47,933 nt of DNA from Burkholderiales bacterium (GTDB lineage: Bacteria > Pseudomonadota > Gammaproteobacteria > Burkholderiales > WYBJ01). The notes below the pieces were generated by a model. That model saw only the letters and a program-made list of their open reading frames with translations, was not told where the DNA came from and ran no database searches. Numbering within the stretch: the stretch's first letter is position 1; each line of letters opens with the position of its first letter. Location of the stretch: contig JADLAC010000006.1 in assembly GCA_020848435.1 (NCBI GenBank), positions 1-47,933 of the forward strand, written 5' to 3'. Both the position numbers and the translations under genes were made by a program. Positions 18,110 through 27,567 of this stretch are shown one piece after another.

Positions 18110-18649
18110 ATGATCTTTCGGCGATTGAGGGGTGCGATCACCGCATCGCGGCGTCGCGTAATTTACTCTATCGCGCTCGCGGCGGCGATGGCAATCGCAG
18201 GACTCGTTGGCACGCGCGCCTCGGCGCCCGCGCCGGCGCCCGCGGTGGACTTCACCTCGCTGGAAGGCGAACGCCTGACGCTGGCCGAGCTGCGCGGCAA
18301 GGTCGTGTTGCTCAACTTCTGGGCGACCGATTGTGCGCTGTGCCTGGAAGAAATGCCGGCCATGGCCGGGACCTATCGGCGCTTTCAACCGCGGGGCATG
18401 GAGGCGGTGTTCATCGCCATGCCGCATGACCGGCCGGATCGCGTGCTGCACTACGCGCGCAGCAATGCGCTGCCCTTCAAGGTCGCGCTCGACCTGCGCG
18501 GCGAGCTCTCGCATGTCTTCGGCATCCGGGGAACGCCGACGGCGTTCATCATCGACAAGCGCGGCCGGATCGTCGAGCGCATCGTGGGCGCGCCCGACTT
18601 CGCGCGCCTGCATGAGCTCATCGAGCGCGCGTTGGGCGAGCGGGGGTAG
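18110..18649 (+). CDS. TlpA-like thiol-disulfide oxidoreductase
   Basis: This is a membrane-anchored periplasmic thioredoxin-fold protein (179 residues). A basic N-terminus (residues 1-16) and hydrophobic segment (about 17-34) anchor it. The redoxin core contains VVLLNFWATDCALCLEEMP with the active-site CALC in place of the common CPPC, and the cis-proline loop GTPTAF. It probably reduces disulfides of periplasmic or cytochrome-maturation targets. The ATG at 18110 is needed to include the hydrophobic segment. The promoter must lie inside the divergent DUF4197 gene. Confidence 0.85.
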   Translation: MIFRRLRGAITASRRRVIYSIALAAAMAIAGLVGTRASAPAPAPAVDFTSLEGERLTLAELRGKVVLLNFWATDCALCLEEMPAMAGTYRRFQPRGMEAVFIAMPHDRPDRVLHYARSNALPFKVALDLRGELSHVFGIRGTPTAFIIDKRGRIVERIVGAPDFARLHELIERALGERG

Positions 18650-18754
18650 CGGGATAGAGAGTGCCCGCGGTTTGCGCGCGAGCTGCGGCTCGCCGGGCAA
18701 GGAAACCGTGCGCGGGAAATCGTCTGCGTCCGCGTCTCGGGTCGGGGCGACGCG

Positions 18755-19696
18755 TCATTCTGCAACGCCCGCATCGTGCGCCTGGCGATCGGCGTGGTAG
18801 CTCGAACGCACCAGCGGGCCGCACGCGGCGTGCGCGAATCCCAGCGCCAGCGCCTCGCGCTGGAAATACGCGAACCGGCCCGGCTCGACGTAGCGCACGA
18901 CCGGCAGGTGGTGCGCGGACGGTTGCAGGTATTGCCCCAGCGTCAGCATGTCGACCTGGTGTGCGCGCAGGTCGCGCATGACGGCGATGATCTCGTCATC
19001 GGTTTCGCCCAATCCCACCATCAGTCCCGACTTGGTCGTGATGGCGGGGTGGCGGCGCTTGAACGCATCCAGCAGGCGCAGCGAATGGCCATAGTCCGCG
19101 CCCGGACGAGCCTGCCGGTAGAGCCGCGGCACCGTCTCCAGATTGTGGTTCATGACCTCGGGCGGCGCCGCGTCCAGCCGCTCGAGCGCCGTGTCGAGCC
19201 GCCCGCGGAAATCGGGCACCAGGATCTCGATGCGCGTGCGCGGGGAGTGGGCGCGCACCGCGCGGATACATTCCACGAAGTGCTGGGCGCCGCCGTCGCG
19301 CAGGTCGTCGCGATCGACGCTGGTGATGACGACGTAGCGTAGCCGCATGGCGGCGATCGTCTCCGCCAGGCGTGCCGGCTCCGCGGGGTCGGGAGGCAAC
19401 GGGCGGCCGTGCGCGACGTCGCAAAAAGGGCAGCGGCGCGTGCACAGCTCGCCCAGGATCATGAAGGTCGCCGTACCCTTGCCGAAGCACTCGCCGATGT
19501 TCGGGCAGGACGCCTCCTCGCACACGGTATGCAGGCCGTGTGCGCGCAGCGTCTGCTTCACTTCCTTGAAGCGGGTGCCGTCGCCCAGGCGCACCCGGAT
19601 CCAGGGCGGCTTTTTCAGCGGCTCGGCGGCGACGACCTTGATCGGGATGCGCGCCGTCTTGGCTTGGCCTTTTTGCTTGCCCTGCGTATCGCTCAT
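18755..19696 (-). CDS. lipA: lipoyl synthase
   Basis: This radical SAM enzyme inserts two sulfurs into octanoyl groups on lipoyl domains. The auxiliary cluster cysteines are in [12 protein letters not shown], the radical SAM cluster is in CTRRCPFC, and the C-terminal RSSY motif is present (VRSSYHAD). At 313 residues it is the normal length. The ATG overlaps the lipB stop by four bases (ATGA), so the pair is translationally coupled. An upstream reading through lipB in this frame is spurious. Confidence 0.97.
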   Translation of the reverse strand: MSDTQGKQKGQAKTARIPIKVVAAEPLKKPPWIRVRLGDGTRFKEVKQTLRAHGLHTVCEEASCPNIGECFGKGTATFMILGELCTRRCPFCDVAHGRPLPPDPAEPARLAETIAAMRLRYVVITSVDRDDLRDGGAQHFVECIRAVRAHSPRTRIEILVPDFRGRLDTALERLDAAPPEVMNHNLETVPRLYRQARPGADYGHSLRLLDAFKRRHPAITTKSGLMVGLGETDDEIIAVMRDLRAHQVDMLTLGQYLQPSAHHLPVVRYVEPGRFAYFQREALALGFAHAACGPLVRSSYHADRQAHDAGVAE

Positions 19697-20406
19697 GGTG
19701 CCGCCGCAGACGCCTGGTTCAACCGCTCGATCACCCGCGCCGTCAGCTCCTCGCAGACGACAGCGGGCGCCAGATCGATGCCGAGATCCTGCGCTCGGGT
19801 GACGCGCATGCCCGGATAGCCGCAGGGATCGATGACATCGAAGGGTGCGAGCGCGTTGGCGACGTTGAGCGCGATGCCGTGGTAGCTGCATCCGCGCCGT
19901 ATGCGCAGTCCCAGGGCGGCAATCTTGGCGCCCTCGACGTAGACCCCGGGTGCATCCGGGCGCGCCTGTGCAGCGACACCGTGCTGGCCGAGCCAGTCTA
20001 TGACGGCGCGTTCGAGCAGCCGGATCAGGGCGCGCACGCCGAGCTGGCGCCGTTCCAGGTCGAGCAAGGTATAGAGCACGACCTGGCCGGGGCCGTGATA
20101 CGTGATCTGGCCGCCGCGATCGATCCGAACGACCGGGATGGCGTTGTGCGCGCGCGGCAAGTGTTCGGGACGCCCGGCGATACCCACGGTATACAGCGGC
20201 GGATGCTCGACCTGCCACAGCTCGTCGGGCGTTGCGGCACCGCGCGCGGCGGTGAATGCCTGCATCGCTTGCCAGGTCGGGAGATAATCTACCCGGCCGA
20301 GGCTGCGGATGATGGGTTCTTCGACGCGCGCGCAGGCGCGAGCTATGTCGGCGACTGCGGGCGCAGGGTCAGGCGGGCGCGCCCGTGCGCTGGCCGTTTG
20401 ATTCAT
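19693..20406 (-). CDS. lipB: octanoyl-[acyl-carrier-protein] transferase
   Basis: This enzyme moves octanoyl groups from ACP to lipoyl domains, the first step of lipoate synthesis. Conserved [12 protein letters not shown] holds the substrate loop. The catalytic lysine is in GAKIAALG and the catalytic cysteine in [12 protein letters not shown] 20406 gives 237 residues; an in-frame TTG at 20472 would add 22 unlikely residues. It lies between a ybeD-like gene and lipA, the standard order. Confidence 0.96.
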   Translation of the reverse strand: MNQTASARARPPDPAPAVADIARACARVEEPIIRSLGRVDYLPTWQAMQAFTAARGAATPDELWQVEHPPLYTVGIAGRPEHLPRAHNAIPVVRIDRGGQITYHGPGQVVLYTLLDLERRQLGVRALIRLLERAVIDWLGQHGVAAQARPDAPGVYVEGAKIAALGLRIRRGCSYHGIALNVANALAPFDVIDPCGYPGMRVTRAQDLGIDLAPAVVCEELTARVIERLNQASAAAP

Positions 20407-20512
20407 CGCCCGGACTCGCGCCGATACGGCACGGCTAGAGCACCGATCCATGGGTTTCGAAACGATGCACAACGACGATAACGAATGGCTTCGAAATCCG
20501 TGAGTCGGGGCA

Positions 20513-20779
20513 CTAGAGCACCATCACGACCGAGGGGTGGTCGCACAATTCGCGGTATAACGCGTCGAGCTGCTCGCGCGAGGTCGCCCGCACGGTGCAC
20601 GTGAGCGACAAGTAGCGGTTCTGCTTGCTCAGGCGCATTTCTACGCTGTCCGGATCGAAATCCGGCGCGTGGCGCCGCACCAGCTCGACGATGGCTTGGG
20701 CGAAGCCGGGCTCGGTGCGGCCCATGACCTTGATCGGAAACGCGCACGGGTAGTCGATGAGCGATTCGGCCGCGGTCAT
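20513..20779 (-). CDS. DUF493 (YbeD-like) protein
   Basis: This 88-residue protein is of the YbeD/DUF493 family, with an ACT-like fold. The motif YPCAFPIKVMG near the N-terminus is the family signature. The function is not established; its constant place upstream of lipB suggests a role in regulating lipoate or octanoate use. It is 106 bp from lipB in the same direction. Confidence 0.92.
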   Translation of the reverse strand: MTAAESLIDYPCAFPIKVMGRTEPGFAQAIVELVRRHAPDFDPDSVEMRLSKQNRYLSLTCTVRATSREQLDALYRELCDHPSVVMVL

Positions 20780-20940
20780 CGCGCTTGGCCATACGCAAGC
20801 ACCAGCAACGTGCTGCCGATCGCGGCATGGCTCATCGATCCCGCGGCGGCGAGCGTTACAGCCGCCGCCGCGGGCCGCAGCACTTCAATACCTCGGATGG
20901 CGATCATCGCGCTCGGCCAAGGGGGGCACTACAAAGTTAG

Positions 20941-21801
20941 TCAACCGCGGCGCATGACTGTTCGCTTGTAATCCTGGTAAAGCTTGTACATGCGCTTGAA
21001 CACCGGGCCGGGCTTGCCCGATCCGACCGGCTTACCGTCCAGGCGGCTTACGGCGAGCACCTCCTTGGTCGATGAGCTGACCCAGATCTCGTCCGCCGAG
21101 CGCACCTCGTCTTCGTTGATCTCGCGCAGCGCGAGCGGGATTCGTCCCTTGCGGGCGAGCTCGATCACGACGTCATTGGTCGTGCCGGGCAGCACCAAGT
21201 GGTTGTTGGGCGGGGCGCTCACGTCCTTGCCATGGACGACGAACACATTGCTCGACGAGGCCTCGGAGAGGAAGCCGTCGCGGAACATGATGGTCTCGAT
21301 GCAGCCCGCCTCCGCAGCCCGCTGGCGCATCAGGACGTTGCCGAGCAGGGACGTGGACTTGATGTCGCAGCGCAGCCAGCGGTTGTCGGTGGCGGTGATG
21401 CACGCAATTCCCTGGGTCACGAGCTTGCGCTCGGGCGTGCTCATCGGATTGCTCATCAGGAACACCGTCGGCGCGGCGCTTGCGGGAAAAGCGTGGTCGC
21501 GCTTGGCGACGCCGCGGGTCACCTGCAAATATACGGCCTGGTCATGCCCGTGATTGAGCTTGATCATGCGCCGGATGAGCTGGCTCCACTGCGCAGCCGT
21601 CAGCGGATTGGCGAGCTTGATCGCATCGAGGCTGTTCTGCAGGCGTTTCAGATGCTGCGGCAGCCGAAAGGGATGACCGGAATACACCGGGATCACCTCG
21701 TACACCCCGTCGCCGAAGATGAAGCCGCGGTCCAGCACCGGGATCCGCGCCTCCTCGATCGGCATGAACTCCCCGTTCAGGTACACCGTCTGTGCTTGCA
21801 T
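20941..21801 (-). CDS. dat: D-amino-acid transaminase, class IV
   Basis: This PLP enzyme of the branched-chain/D-alanine aminotransferase fold has 286 residues. The opening VYLNGEFMPIEEARIPVLDRGFIFGDGVYEV, the PLP lysine in CDIKSTSLLGN and the phosphate loop LPGTTNDVV are visible. It is expected to interconvert D-alanine and D-glutamate with their keto acids. It starts 12 bp after dacA, so it is likely co-transcribed with it, as in other betaproteobacteria. A 161 bp gap to ybeD follows, in which I see no gene. Confidence 0.9.
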   Translation of the reverse strand: MQAQTVYLNGEFMPIEEARIPVLDRGFIFGDGVYEVIPVYSGHPFRLPQHLKRLQNSLDAIKLANPLTAAQWSQLIRRMIKLNHGHDQAVYLQVTRGVAKRDHAFPASAAPTVFLMSNPMSTPERKLVTQGIACITATDNRWLRCDIKSTSLLGNVLMRQRAAEAGCIETIMFRDGFLSEASSSNVFVVHGKDVSAPPNNHLVLPGTTNDVVIELARKGRIPLALREINEDEVRSADEIWVSSSTKEVLAVSRLDGKPVGSGKPGPVFKRMYKLYQDYKRTVMRRG

Positions 21802-21813
21802 ACGCTCCCCCTC

Positions 21814-22938
21814 TTATTTGAAGAACAGGCGCATCGCGTCCCAGCCGCGAGCGAAAATGTTGCCCAGCTCCACTTTTTCGATCGCCACCACCGGCACCTC
21901 GGTGAGCGGCTTGCCGTCGAGCGCGATCTTCATGGTGCCCACGCGCTGCCCGATCGCCACCGGCGCGACCAGCGGCTGCTGGCTTTCGAGCGTCGCCTTG
22001 AGCTTTTCGGCCTGGCCCTTGGGCAGGCTGAAATACAGATCCTGGGTGAAGCCGGCGTTCAAGGTGTCGGTCGCGCCCTTCCAGACCTTGAGACTCGCCA
22101 CGCTCTGGCCCTTCTCGTACAGGCGCACGGTATCGAAGAACTGGAAGCCGAAATTGAGCAGCTTCTGGCTTTCGGCCGCGCGCGCCGAGCTCGAATCCGC
22201 CCCCAGCAGCACCGACACCAGGCGGCGCTCGCCGCGTTTCGCCGAGCTGACCAGGCACCAGCCGGCGTTCTTGGTGTGGCCGGTCTTCATGCCGTCGACG
22301 GTGGGATCGGTCCACAGCAAGCGGTTGCGGTTGGGCTGCTTGATCTTGTTATAGGTGTAGTCCTTGAGCGAGTACAGCGGATAGTACTCGCCGTGGTCGC
22401 GAACGAGGGCGGCGGCGAGCTTGGCGAGATCGGAGGCGGTCGAATAGTGTTGCGGGTGCGGCAGCCCGGTCGAATTGACGAAGTTGGTATCGTTCAGGCC
22501 GAGGCGCTTGGCTTCCTTGTTCATCAGCCGCGCGAAGCTCTCCTCCGAGCCCGCGATCGCCTCGGCGAGCGCGATCGATGCATCGTTACCCGATTGCACG
22601 ATCATGCCGTGCAGCAGCTCGTCCACGGTCACCGGCGTGCGCGGATCGATGAACGTGCGCGAGCCTTCGGCCTTCCATGCCGCCTGCGACACCGGCACCA
22701 CCTGGTCGCGCTTCAACGTGTTCTGCTTGAGCGCGCTGAAGGCGAGATAGGCCGTCATGAGCTTGGTGAGCGATGCGGGCTCGACCCGCTCGTCCGGATT
22801 GTGTGCGGCCAGGCTCTGGCGCGACTGGAAGTCGTACAGCACGTAGGACTTGGCGGCGATCGACGGTGCGCTGGGCGTGCCTTGAGCATGCACGCTGGCA
22901 CTGAACGACAAGGCGAGCAGACAGAGAAAAGCTTTCAT
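21814..22938 (-). CDS. dacA: D-alanyl-D-alanine carboxypeptidase (PBP5/6 type)
   Basis: This periplasmic, membrane-tethered peptidase trims the terminal D-alanine of peptidoglycan pentapeptides. It has 374 residues with a signal peptide (residues 1-18, ending SVHA). The penicillin-binding motifs are SLTK (in EPASLTKLM), SGN (in VQSGNDAS) and KTG (in DGMKTGHT). The C-terminal amphipathic end (NIFARGWDAMRLFFK) is the PBP5-type membrane anchor. It heads the dacA-dat-ybeD-lipB-lipA set. Confidence 0.95.
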   Translation of the reverse strand: MKAFLCLLALSFSASVHAQGTPSAPSIAAKSYVLYDFQSRQSLAAHNPDERVEPASLTKLMTAYLAFSALKQNTLKRDQVVPVSQAAWKAEGSRTFIDPRTPVTVDELLHGMIVQSGNDASIALAEAIAGSEESFARLMNKEAKRLGLNDTNFVNSTGLPHPQHYSTASDLAKLAAALVRDHGEYYPLYSLKDYTYNKIKQPNRNRLLWTDPTVDGMKTGHTKNAGWCLVSSAKRGERRLVSVLLGADSSSARAAESQKLLNFGFQFFDTVRLYEKGQSVASLKVWKGATDTLNAGFTQDLYFSLPKGQAEKLKATLESQQPLVAPVAIGQRVGTMKIALDGKPLTEVPVVAIEKVELGNIFARGWDAMRLFFK

Positions 22939-23036
22939 GCGGACTCGAACGCGATGGCGGGAAAGGAACGGCAGGCAACGCTCGCGTCCTGCGATGCACG
23001 GGCGCTCGCCGCGATGGTCAAGATCATGCGCGCTCG

Positions 23037-23042
23037 ATTATA
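23037..23042 (-). promoter_or_regulatory. dacA promoter -10 element
   Basis: Read on the minus strand, this is TATAAT, about 95 bp upstream of the dacA start. The -35 is not clear. It is the only good promoter-like hexamer in the 252 bp between dacA and argB. Confidence 0.4.
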
Positions 23043-23043
23043 G

Positions 23044-24102
<1,059 letters not shown>

Positions 24103-24105
<3 letters not shown>

Positions 24106-24151
24106 GAGCCGGTCGGACTTGATTTCGCGCGATGCGTTGTGCCCACAACGC
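24103..24151 (+). repeat. partial copy of dispersed repeat
   Basis: Bases 24103-24129 match 47785-47811 at 24 of 27 positions. Immediately after comes an 8 bp perfect hairpin (GCGTTGTG at 24134-24141, CC loop, CACAACGC at 24144-24151). The last part resembles the final bases of the window (GGGTTGCGCCCA). The roughly 94 bases between these parts in the right-hand copy are missing here, so this looks like an internally deleted copy. Confidence 0.5.
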
Positions 24152-24252
24152 CCGCAGGCAAGGCGCTCGGTGCAGACCAGTATCGGGAATATTGGCCGAA
24201 GCGAGCGCAGTACCGGGCCTTTGGCGGCGGGTTCGATAGGGAGACAACAACA

Positions 24253-24837
24253 ATGCCGGGCAGAAAACCGGGGCAACGGCGGGTCGAGATCCTGCATACG
24301 CTCGCGCGCATGCTAGAGACGCCGCGCTGGGAGAGAGTCACCACGGCCGCCCTGGCGGGACGGCTCGAGGTGTCGGAGGCGGCCTTGTATCGGCATTTCG
24401 CCAGCAAGGCGCAGATGTACGAGGGCTTGATCGAGTTCATCGAGGAAAGCTTGTTCGGCCTCATCAATCGCATCGCCGCCGAGGAAACGAGCGGGCTCAA
24501 GCAGCTTGAAAAGACCCTTACCGTGCTGCTCGGCTTCGCCCAGAAGAACCCCGGCATGACGCGGGTGCTCAACGGTGATGCGCTCGTCTACGAGGATCCG
24601 CGGCTGCAGGCGCGCATCAACCAGTTGCTCGACCGGGTGGAGGCGAGCCTCAAGCAGTCGCTACGCTTCGCGGTTTCCCAAGGCGAGGTAGCCGCCGAAA
24701 CCGACCAGAGCGCGTACGCCAACTTGCTGCTCAGCCTCGTGATCGGCCGCTGGCAGCAGTTCGCCAAGAGCGGCTTCAAGCGCGATCTCATGGCCATGTG
24801 GCCGGAACAATGGAACAGCGTGCTCAACTCGTTTTGA
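24253..24837 (+). CDS. slmA: TetR-family regulator, SlmA-like nucleoid occlusion factor
   Basis: This 194-residue TetR protein has its helix-turn-helix in the first 60 residues (VTTAALAGRLEVSEAALYRHFASKAQMYEGL). The opening PGRKPGQRRVEILHTLARMLE and the C-terminal half match SlmA, which binds DNA and FtsZ to stop division over the nucleoid. Location next to argB is common for slmA in betaproteobacteria. The ATG follows GGGAG at a slightly long distance. Function as SlmA rather than a generic regulator is inferred. Confidence 0.82.
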   Translation: MPGRKPGQRRVEILHTLARMLETPRWERVTTAALAGRLEVSEAALYRHFASKAQMYEGLIEFIEESLFGLINRIAAEETSGLKQLEKTLTVLLGFAQKNPGMTRVLNGDALVYEDPRLQARINQLLDRVEASLKQSLRFAVSQGEVAAETDQSAYANLLLSLVIGRWQQFAKSGFKRDLMAMWPEQWNSVLNSF

Positions 24838-24857
24838 GCCGGACAGCGGAGAATGCG

Positions 24858-25175
24858 ATGGCCAACATCACGACCCACCATATCGCCGAGCTGCTGGTCG
24901 GAATCGCCCGCGCCCAGCAGGCCATCATCGAGGCGGTCGAGTCGGCCAAGCCGGGATTTCGCTCGACCCACCTGTCGCCCGCGCTCATGAACGCAGCACG
25001 CGTGCGCGACACCCACCGCCCCTTGCAGCTTGCCGACCTGCCGGCGCGGGTGCTGCTGCAATGCATGGGCCGTAACGGCGCCGATCTCGATCACGTCGCG
25101 CGCGATCTCGATGAGCTGATCGAGCGCCAGGCGCGATCTGCCGCCGAGCCCGATTCGCTGGACATGACGAAGTAG
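24858..25175 (+). CDS. small hypothetical protein
   Basis: This is a 105-residue protein I do not recognise. It is helical by composition (AELLVGIARAQQAIIEAVESA; DHVARDLDELIERQA) with no signal peptide or cysteine motif. Its codons are strongly GC-ending and a GGAG precedes ATG 24858. It begins 20 bp after slmA, so it is probably co-transcribed. Its stop is 3 bp from that of the convergent moeB gene. Confidence 0.6.
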   Translation: MANITTHHIAELLVGIARAQQAIIEAVESAKPGFRSTHLSPALMNAARVRDTHRPLQLADLPARVLLQCMGRNGADLDHVARDLDELIERQARSAAEPDSLDMTK

Positions 25176-25178
25176 GGT

Positions 25179-25937
25179 TCAGCCGCGGCGCCGGCCAGCG
25201 CACACCGCGCACTGCGGATCGCGCGCGAGGCGCAGCGTGCGCCACTGCATCGTGAGCGCATCCAGGATGAGCAGGCGCCCGTCCAGCGTCTGCCCCACGC
25301 CGGCGAGCAGCTTGATCGCCTCGGCGGCCTGGGTCGTGCCGATGATGCCGGTCAGCGGTGCGAACACTCCCATCACCGCGCAGCGCATTTCGTCCGACTG
25401 CGTGTCTTCGCTGAACAGGCATGCGTAGCACGCGCTGCCCGGCGATCGCAGGTCGAAGACGCTGACCTGGCCGTCGAACCGGATCGCCGCCCCGGATACG
25501 AGCGGCACCGAATGCGCGACGCAGGCGCGGTTCACGGCGTGGCGCGTGGCGAAGTTGTCGCTGCAATCGAGCACGACGCTGCACGCGCCGACGTGCTCCA
25601 GCAGGGCCGCCGCGTCCAGGCGCGCCTCCAGCGCAAGCACCTCGATGCCGGGGTTGATCTCGAGCAGCGTCTGGCGCGCCGAGACGACCTTGGGTTTGCC
25701 CACCGACTGCGTGCGATGGACGATCTGGCGCTGCAGGTTGGTGAGATCGACGCTATCGGCATCGCACAGCGTGATGCGGCCCACGCCGGCCGCGGCGAGA
25801 TAGATCGACGCCGGCGAGCCGAGCCCCCCGGCGCCGACGATCAGCGCGTGGCTCGCGAGGAGGCGCTGCTGGCCCTCGACGCCAAGCTCCGGGAGCAGAA
25901 TGTGGCGGCTGTAGCGTAAGAGCTGGTCGTCATCCAT
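25179..25937 (-). CDS. moeB: MoeB/ThiF-family adenylyltransferase
   Basis: This enzyme activates the C-terminal glycine of a small sulfur carrier (MoaD or ThiS) as an adenylate for molybdopterin or thiamine synthesis. It has 252 residues. The nucleotide-binding loop is IVGAGGLGSPASIYL, the family segment is DSVDLTNLQRQI, and the zinc cysteines are in CYACLF and CAVCAG at the end. There is no rhodanese domain, so it is MoeB-length. ATG 25937 begins the typical MDDDQLLRYSRH. Confidence 0.9.
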   Translation of the reverse strand: MDDDQLLRYSRHILLPELGVEGQQRLLASHALIVGAGGLGSPASIYLAAAGVGRITLCDADSVDLTNLQRQIVHRTQSVGKPKVVSARQTLLEINPGIEVLALEARLDAAALLEHVGACSVVLDCSDNFATRHAVNRACVAHSVPLVSGAAIRFDGQVSVFDLRSPGSACYACLFSEDTQSDEMRCAVMGVFAPLTGIIGTTQAAEAIKLLAGVGQTLDGRLLILDALTMQWRTLRLARDPQCAVCAGRRRG

Positions 25938-26011
25938 GCGAGCATCCGCGCGCGCGGCTGGGCGTCTCGAAGCGGTGCGTCGGACCGAGCACGGGTTCCG
26001 ATCTCGATAAA

Positions 26012-26040
26012 CGAAACGCCCGGCAGGACCGGGCGTTTCG
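26012..26040 (-). terminator. rho-independent terminator downstream of ctpA
   Basis: A 12 bp perfect inverted repeat (CGAAACGCCCGG and its complement) surrounds a five-base loop. On the minus strand it is followed by TTTA after the stem's own TTTCG, and it lies 71 bp beyond the ctpA stop, in the gap before moeB. Confidence 0.75.
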
Positions 26041-26110
26041 CATTGCCGGCACGGCACGAAGCCTTGACTACATTGCCTTCACGTCGGGCCGGCCGATGAA
26101 CCAATCCAGG

Positions 26111-27532
26111 TCAGATCTGCGGCGCCTTCGCGAGCACCGGCTGGCCCTTCAAGTGATTGAGCGCCTGGTTCACCTGGAAGTCATCCTTGGCGACGATCTC
26201 GCCGGGCGCGAGCGGCTTCGGCTTCGGCCGCGGTGCCGGCGTCGCGGTGGTGTCCGTGGGCGCTGCCGCGTCTTCCGGCTTGGCCCCCGTCGGGCCCGCT
26301 TGTTCTTTCTCGCGGTCGTTCAGCAGGTGGCGGCCGAGATCGGCTTCGCGCATGCGTACCGACTGCTCGCTCGGGTTGTTCGGATCCTCGACCACGAAAT
26401 CGGGCGTGATGCCCTTGGCCTGGATCGAGCGCCCGCTCGGCGTGTAATAGCGCGCCGTGGTGAGCTTGATCGCGGTGCTGTTGCCCAGCGGCATGATGGT
26501 TTGCACCGAGCCCTTGCCGAAAGTCTGCGTGCCGAGGATGACCGCGCGCTTGTGGTCCTGCAGCGCACCGGCGACGATCTCCGAGGCCGAGGCGGAACCG
26601 CCATTGACCAGCACGACCATCGGCACGGTCTTCACGTCCGGCGGCAGCTTCTGGATGTAATCCTCGCGCGTGCGCCCGCGCAGGTAGTGCTCGCCGCTCG
26701 CGTTCAGCTTCATCTTGGCGTCGTCGGTGCGACCGTCGGTATAGACGACCAGGGCGTTTTGCGGCAGGAACGCGGCCGACACGGCCACGGCGCCGTTGAG
26801 CAGGCCGCCCGGGTCGTTGCGCAGGTCGAGCACCAATCCCTTGAGCGCGCGCTGGTTCTGCTTGTACAAGCCGTCGATCGCTTTCACCAGGGTCTCACCG
26901 GTGTGCTCCTGGAACTGCGAAATGCGCACGTAGCCGAAATCGGGCTCGACCAGCTTCGACTTGACGCTCTGGATCTTGATCACCGCGCGCACCAGCGTCA
27001 CCGGGAAGGGCGCGGGCTCGCCTTTGCGCACCACGGTGAGCGTGATCTTGCTGTTGGGCTTGCCGCGCATGCGCTTGACCGCATCGTTGAGCGACATGCC
27101 CTTCACTGCGGTGTCGTCCAGCTTGATGATGAGATCGCCCGGCTTCAATCCCGCGCGTGCGGCCGGCGTGTCGTCGATCGGGGCGACCACTTTGACGAAT
27201 CCGTCTTCCATGCCGACCTCGATGCCGAGGCCGCCGAACTCGCCTTGGGTGCCGACCTGCAATTCACGAAACGCGTCCTGATCGAGGTACGCGGAGTGCG
27301 GGTCGAGGCCGGTGAGCATGCCGTTGATGGCTTCGGCGAACAGCTTCTTGTCTTCGACCGGTTCGACATAGTTGCGCTTGATGGCTTCGAAGACGTCGGT
27401 GAAGGCGCGCATCTCCTCGACCGGCAGCGGCGTCATCGACCGTTGCGCGACCGCGGAATAATTGATGCTGATCATGACGCCGGCAACGATGCCCACGATG
27501 ACCAAACCGATCTGCCGCCATTTACTGAACAT
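26111..27532 (-). CDS. ctpA: S41 carboxyl-terminal processing protease
   Basis: This periplasmic serine protease (473 residues) is of the Ctp/Prc family. It has an N-terminal membrane anchor (residues 8-28), a PDZ domain at about 95-175 (FGGLGIEVGMEDGF), and the S41 catalytic domain with the Ser in NGGSASASEI (about 310-318) and Lys340 in TFGKGSVQT. A Pro-rich, charged tail follows from about 425. It lies 35 bp after envC, in the conserved gpmI-envC-ctpA order. ATG 27532 gives a clean anchor; the start at 27586 does not. Confidence 0.95.
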   Translation of the reverse strand: MFSKWRQIGLVIVGIVAGVMISINYSAVAQRSMTPLPVEEMRAFTDVFEAIKRNYVEPVEDKKLFAEAINGMLTGLDPHSAYLDQDAFRELQVGTQGEFGGLGIEVGMEDGFVKVVAPIDDTPAARAGLKPGDLIIKLDDTAVKGMSLNDAVKRMRGKPNSKITLTVVRKGEPAPFPVTLVRAVIKIQSVKSKLVEPDFGYVRISQFQEHTGETLVKAIDGLYKQNQRALKGLVLDLRNDPGGLLNGAVAVSAAFLPQNALVVYTDGRTDDAKMKLNASGEHYLRGRTREDYIQKLPPDVKTVPMVVLVNGGSASASEIVAGALQDHKRAVILGTQTFGKGSVQTIMPLGNSTAIKLTTARYYTPSGRSIQAKGITPDFVVEDPNNPSEQSVRMREADLGRHLLNDREKEQAGPTGAKPEDAAAPTDTTATPAPRPKPKPLAPGEIVAKDDFQVNQALNHLKGQPVLAKAPQI

Positions 27533-27567
27533 GCACTTGACTCCCGTCGCTTGCGCGAACTTCCAGG

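Noticed and set aside
18314..18360. TlpA-like CALC active site as a degenerate motif
   Set aside because: Both cysteines and the cis-proline are present; the two residues between vary widely in this family.
20780..20940. Possible small gene between dat and ybeD
   Set aside because: Open frames here have no ribosome site, no family resemblance, and run antisense into ybeD.
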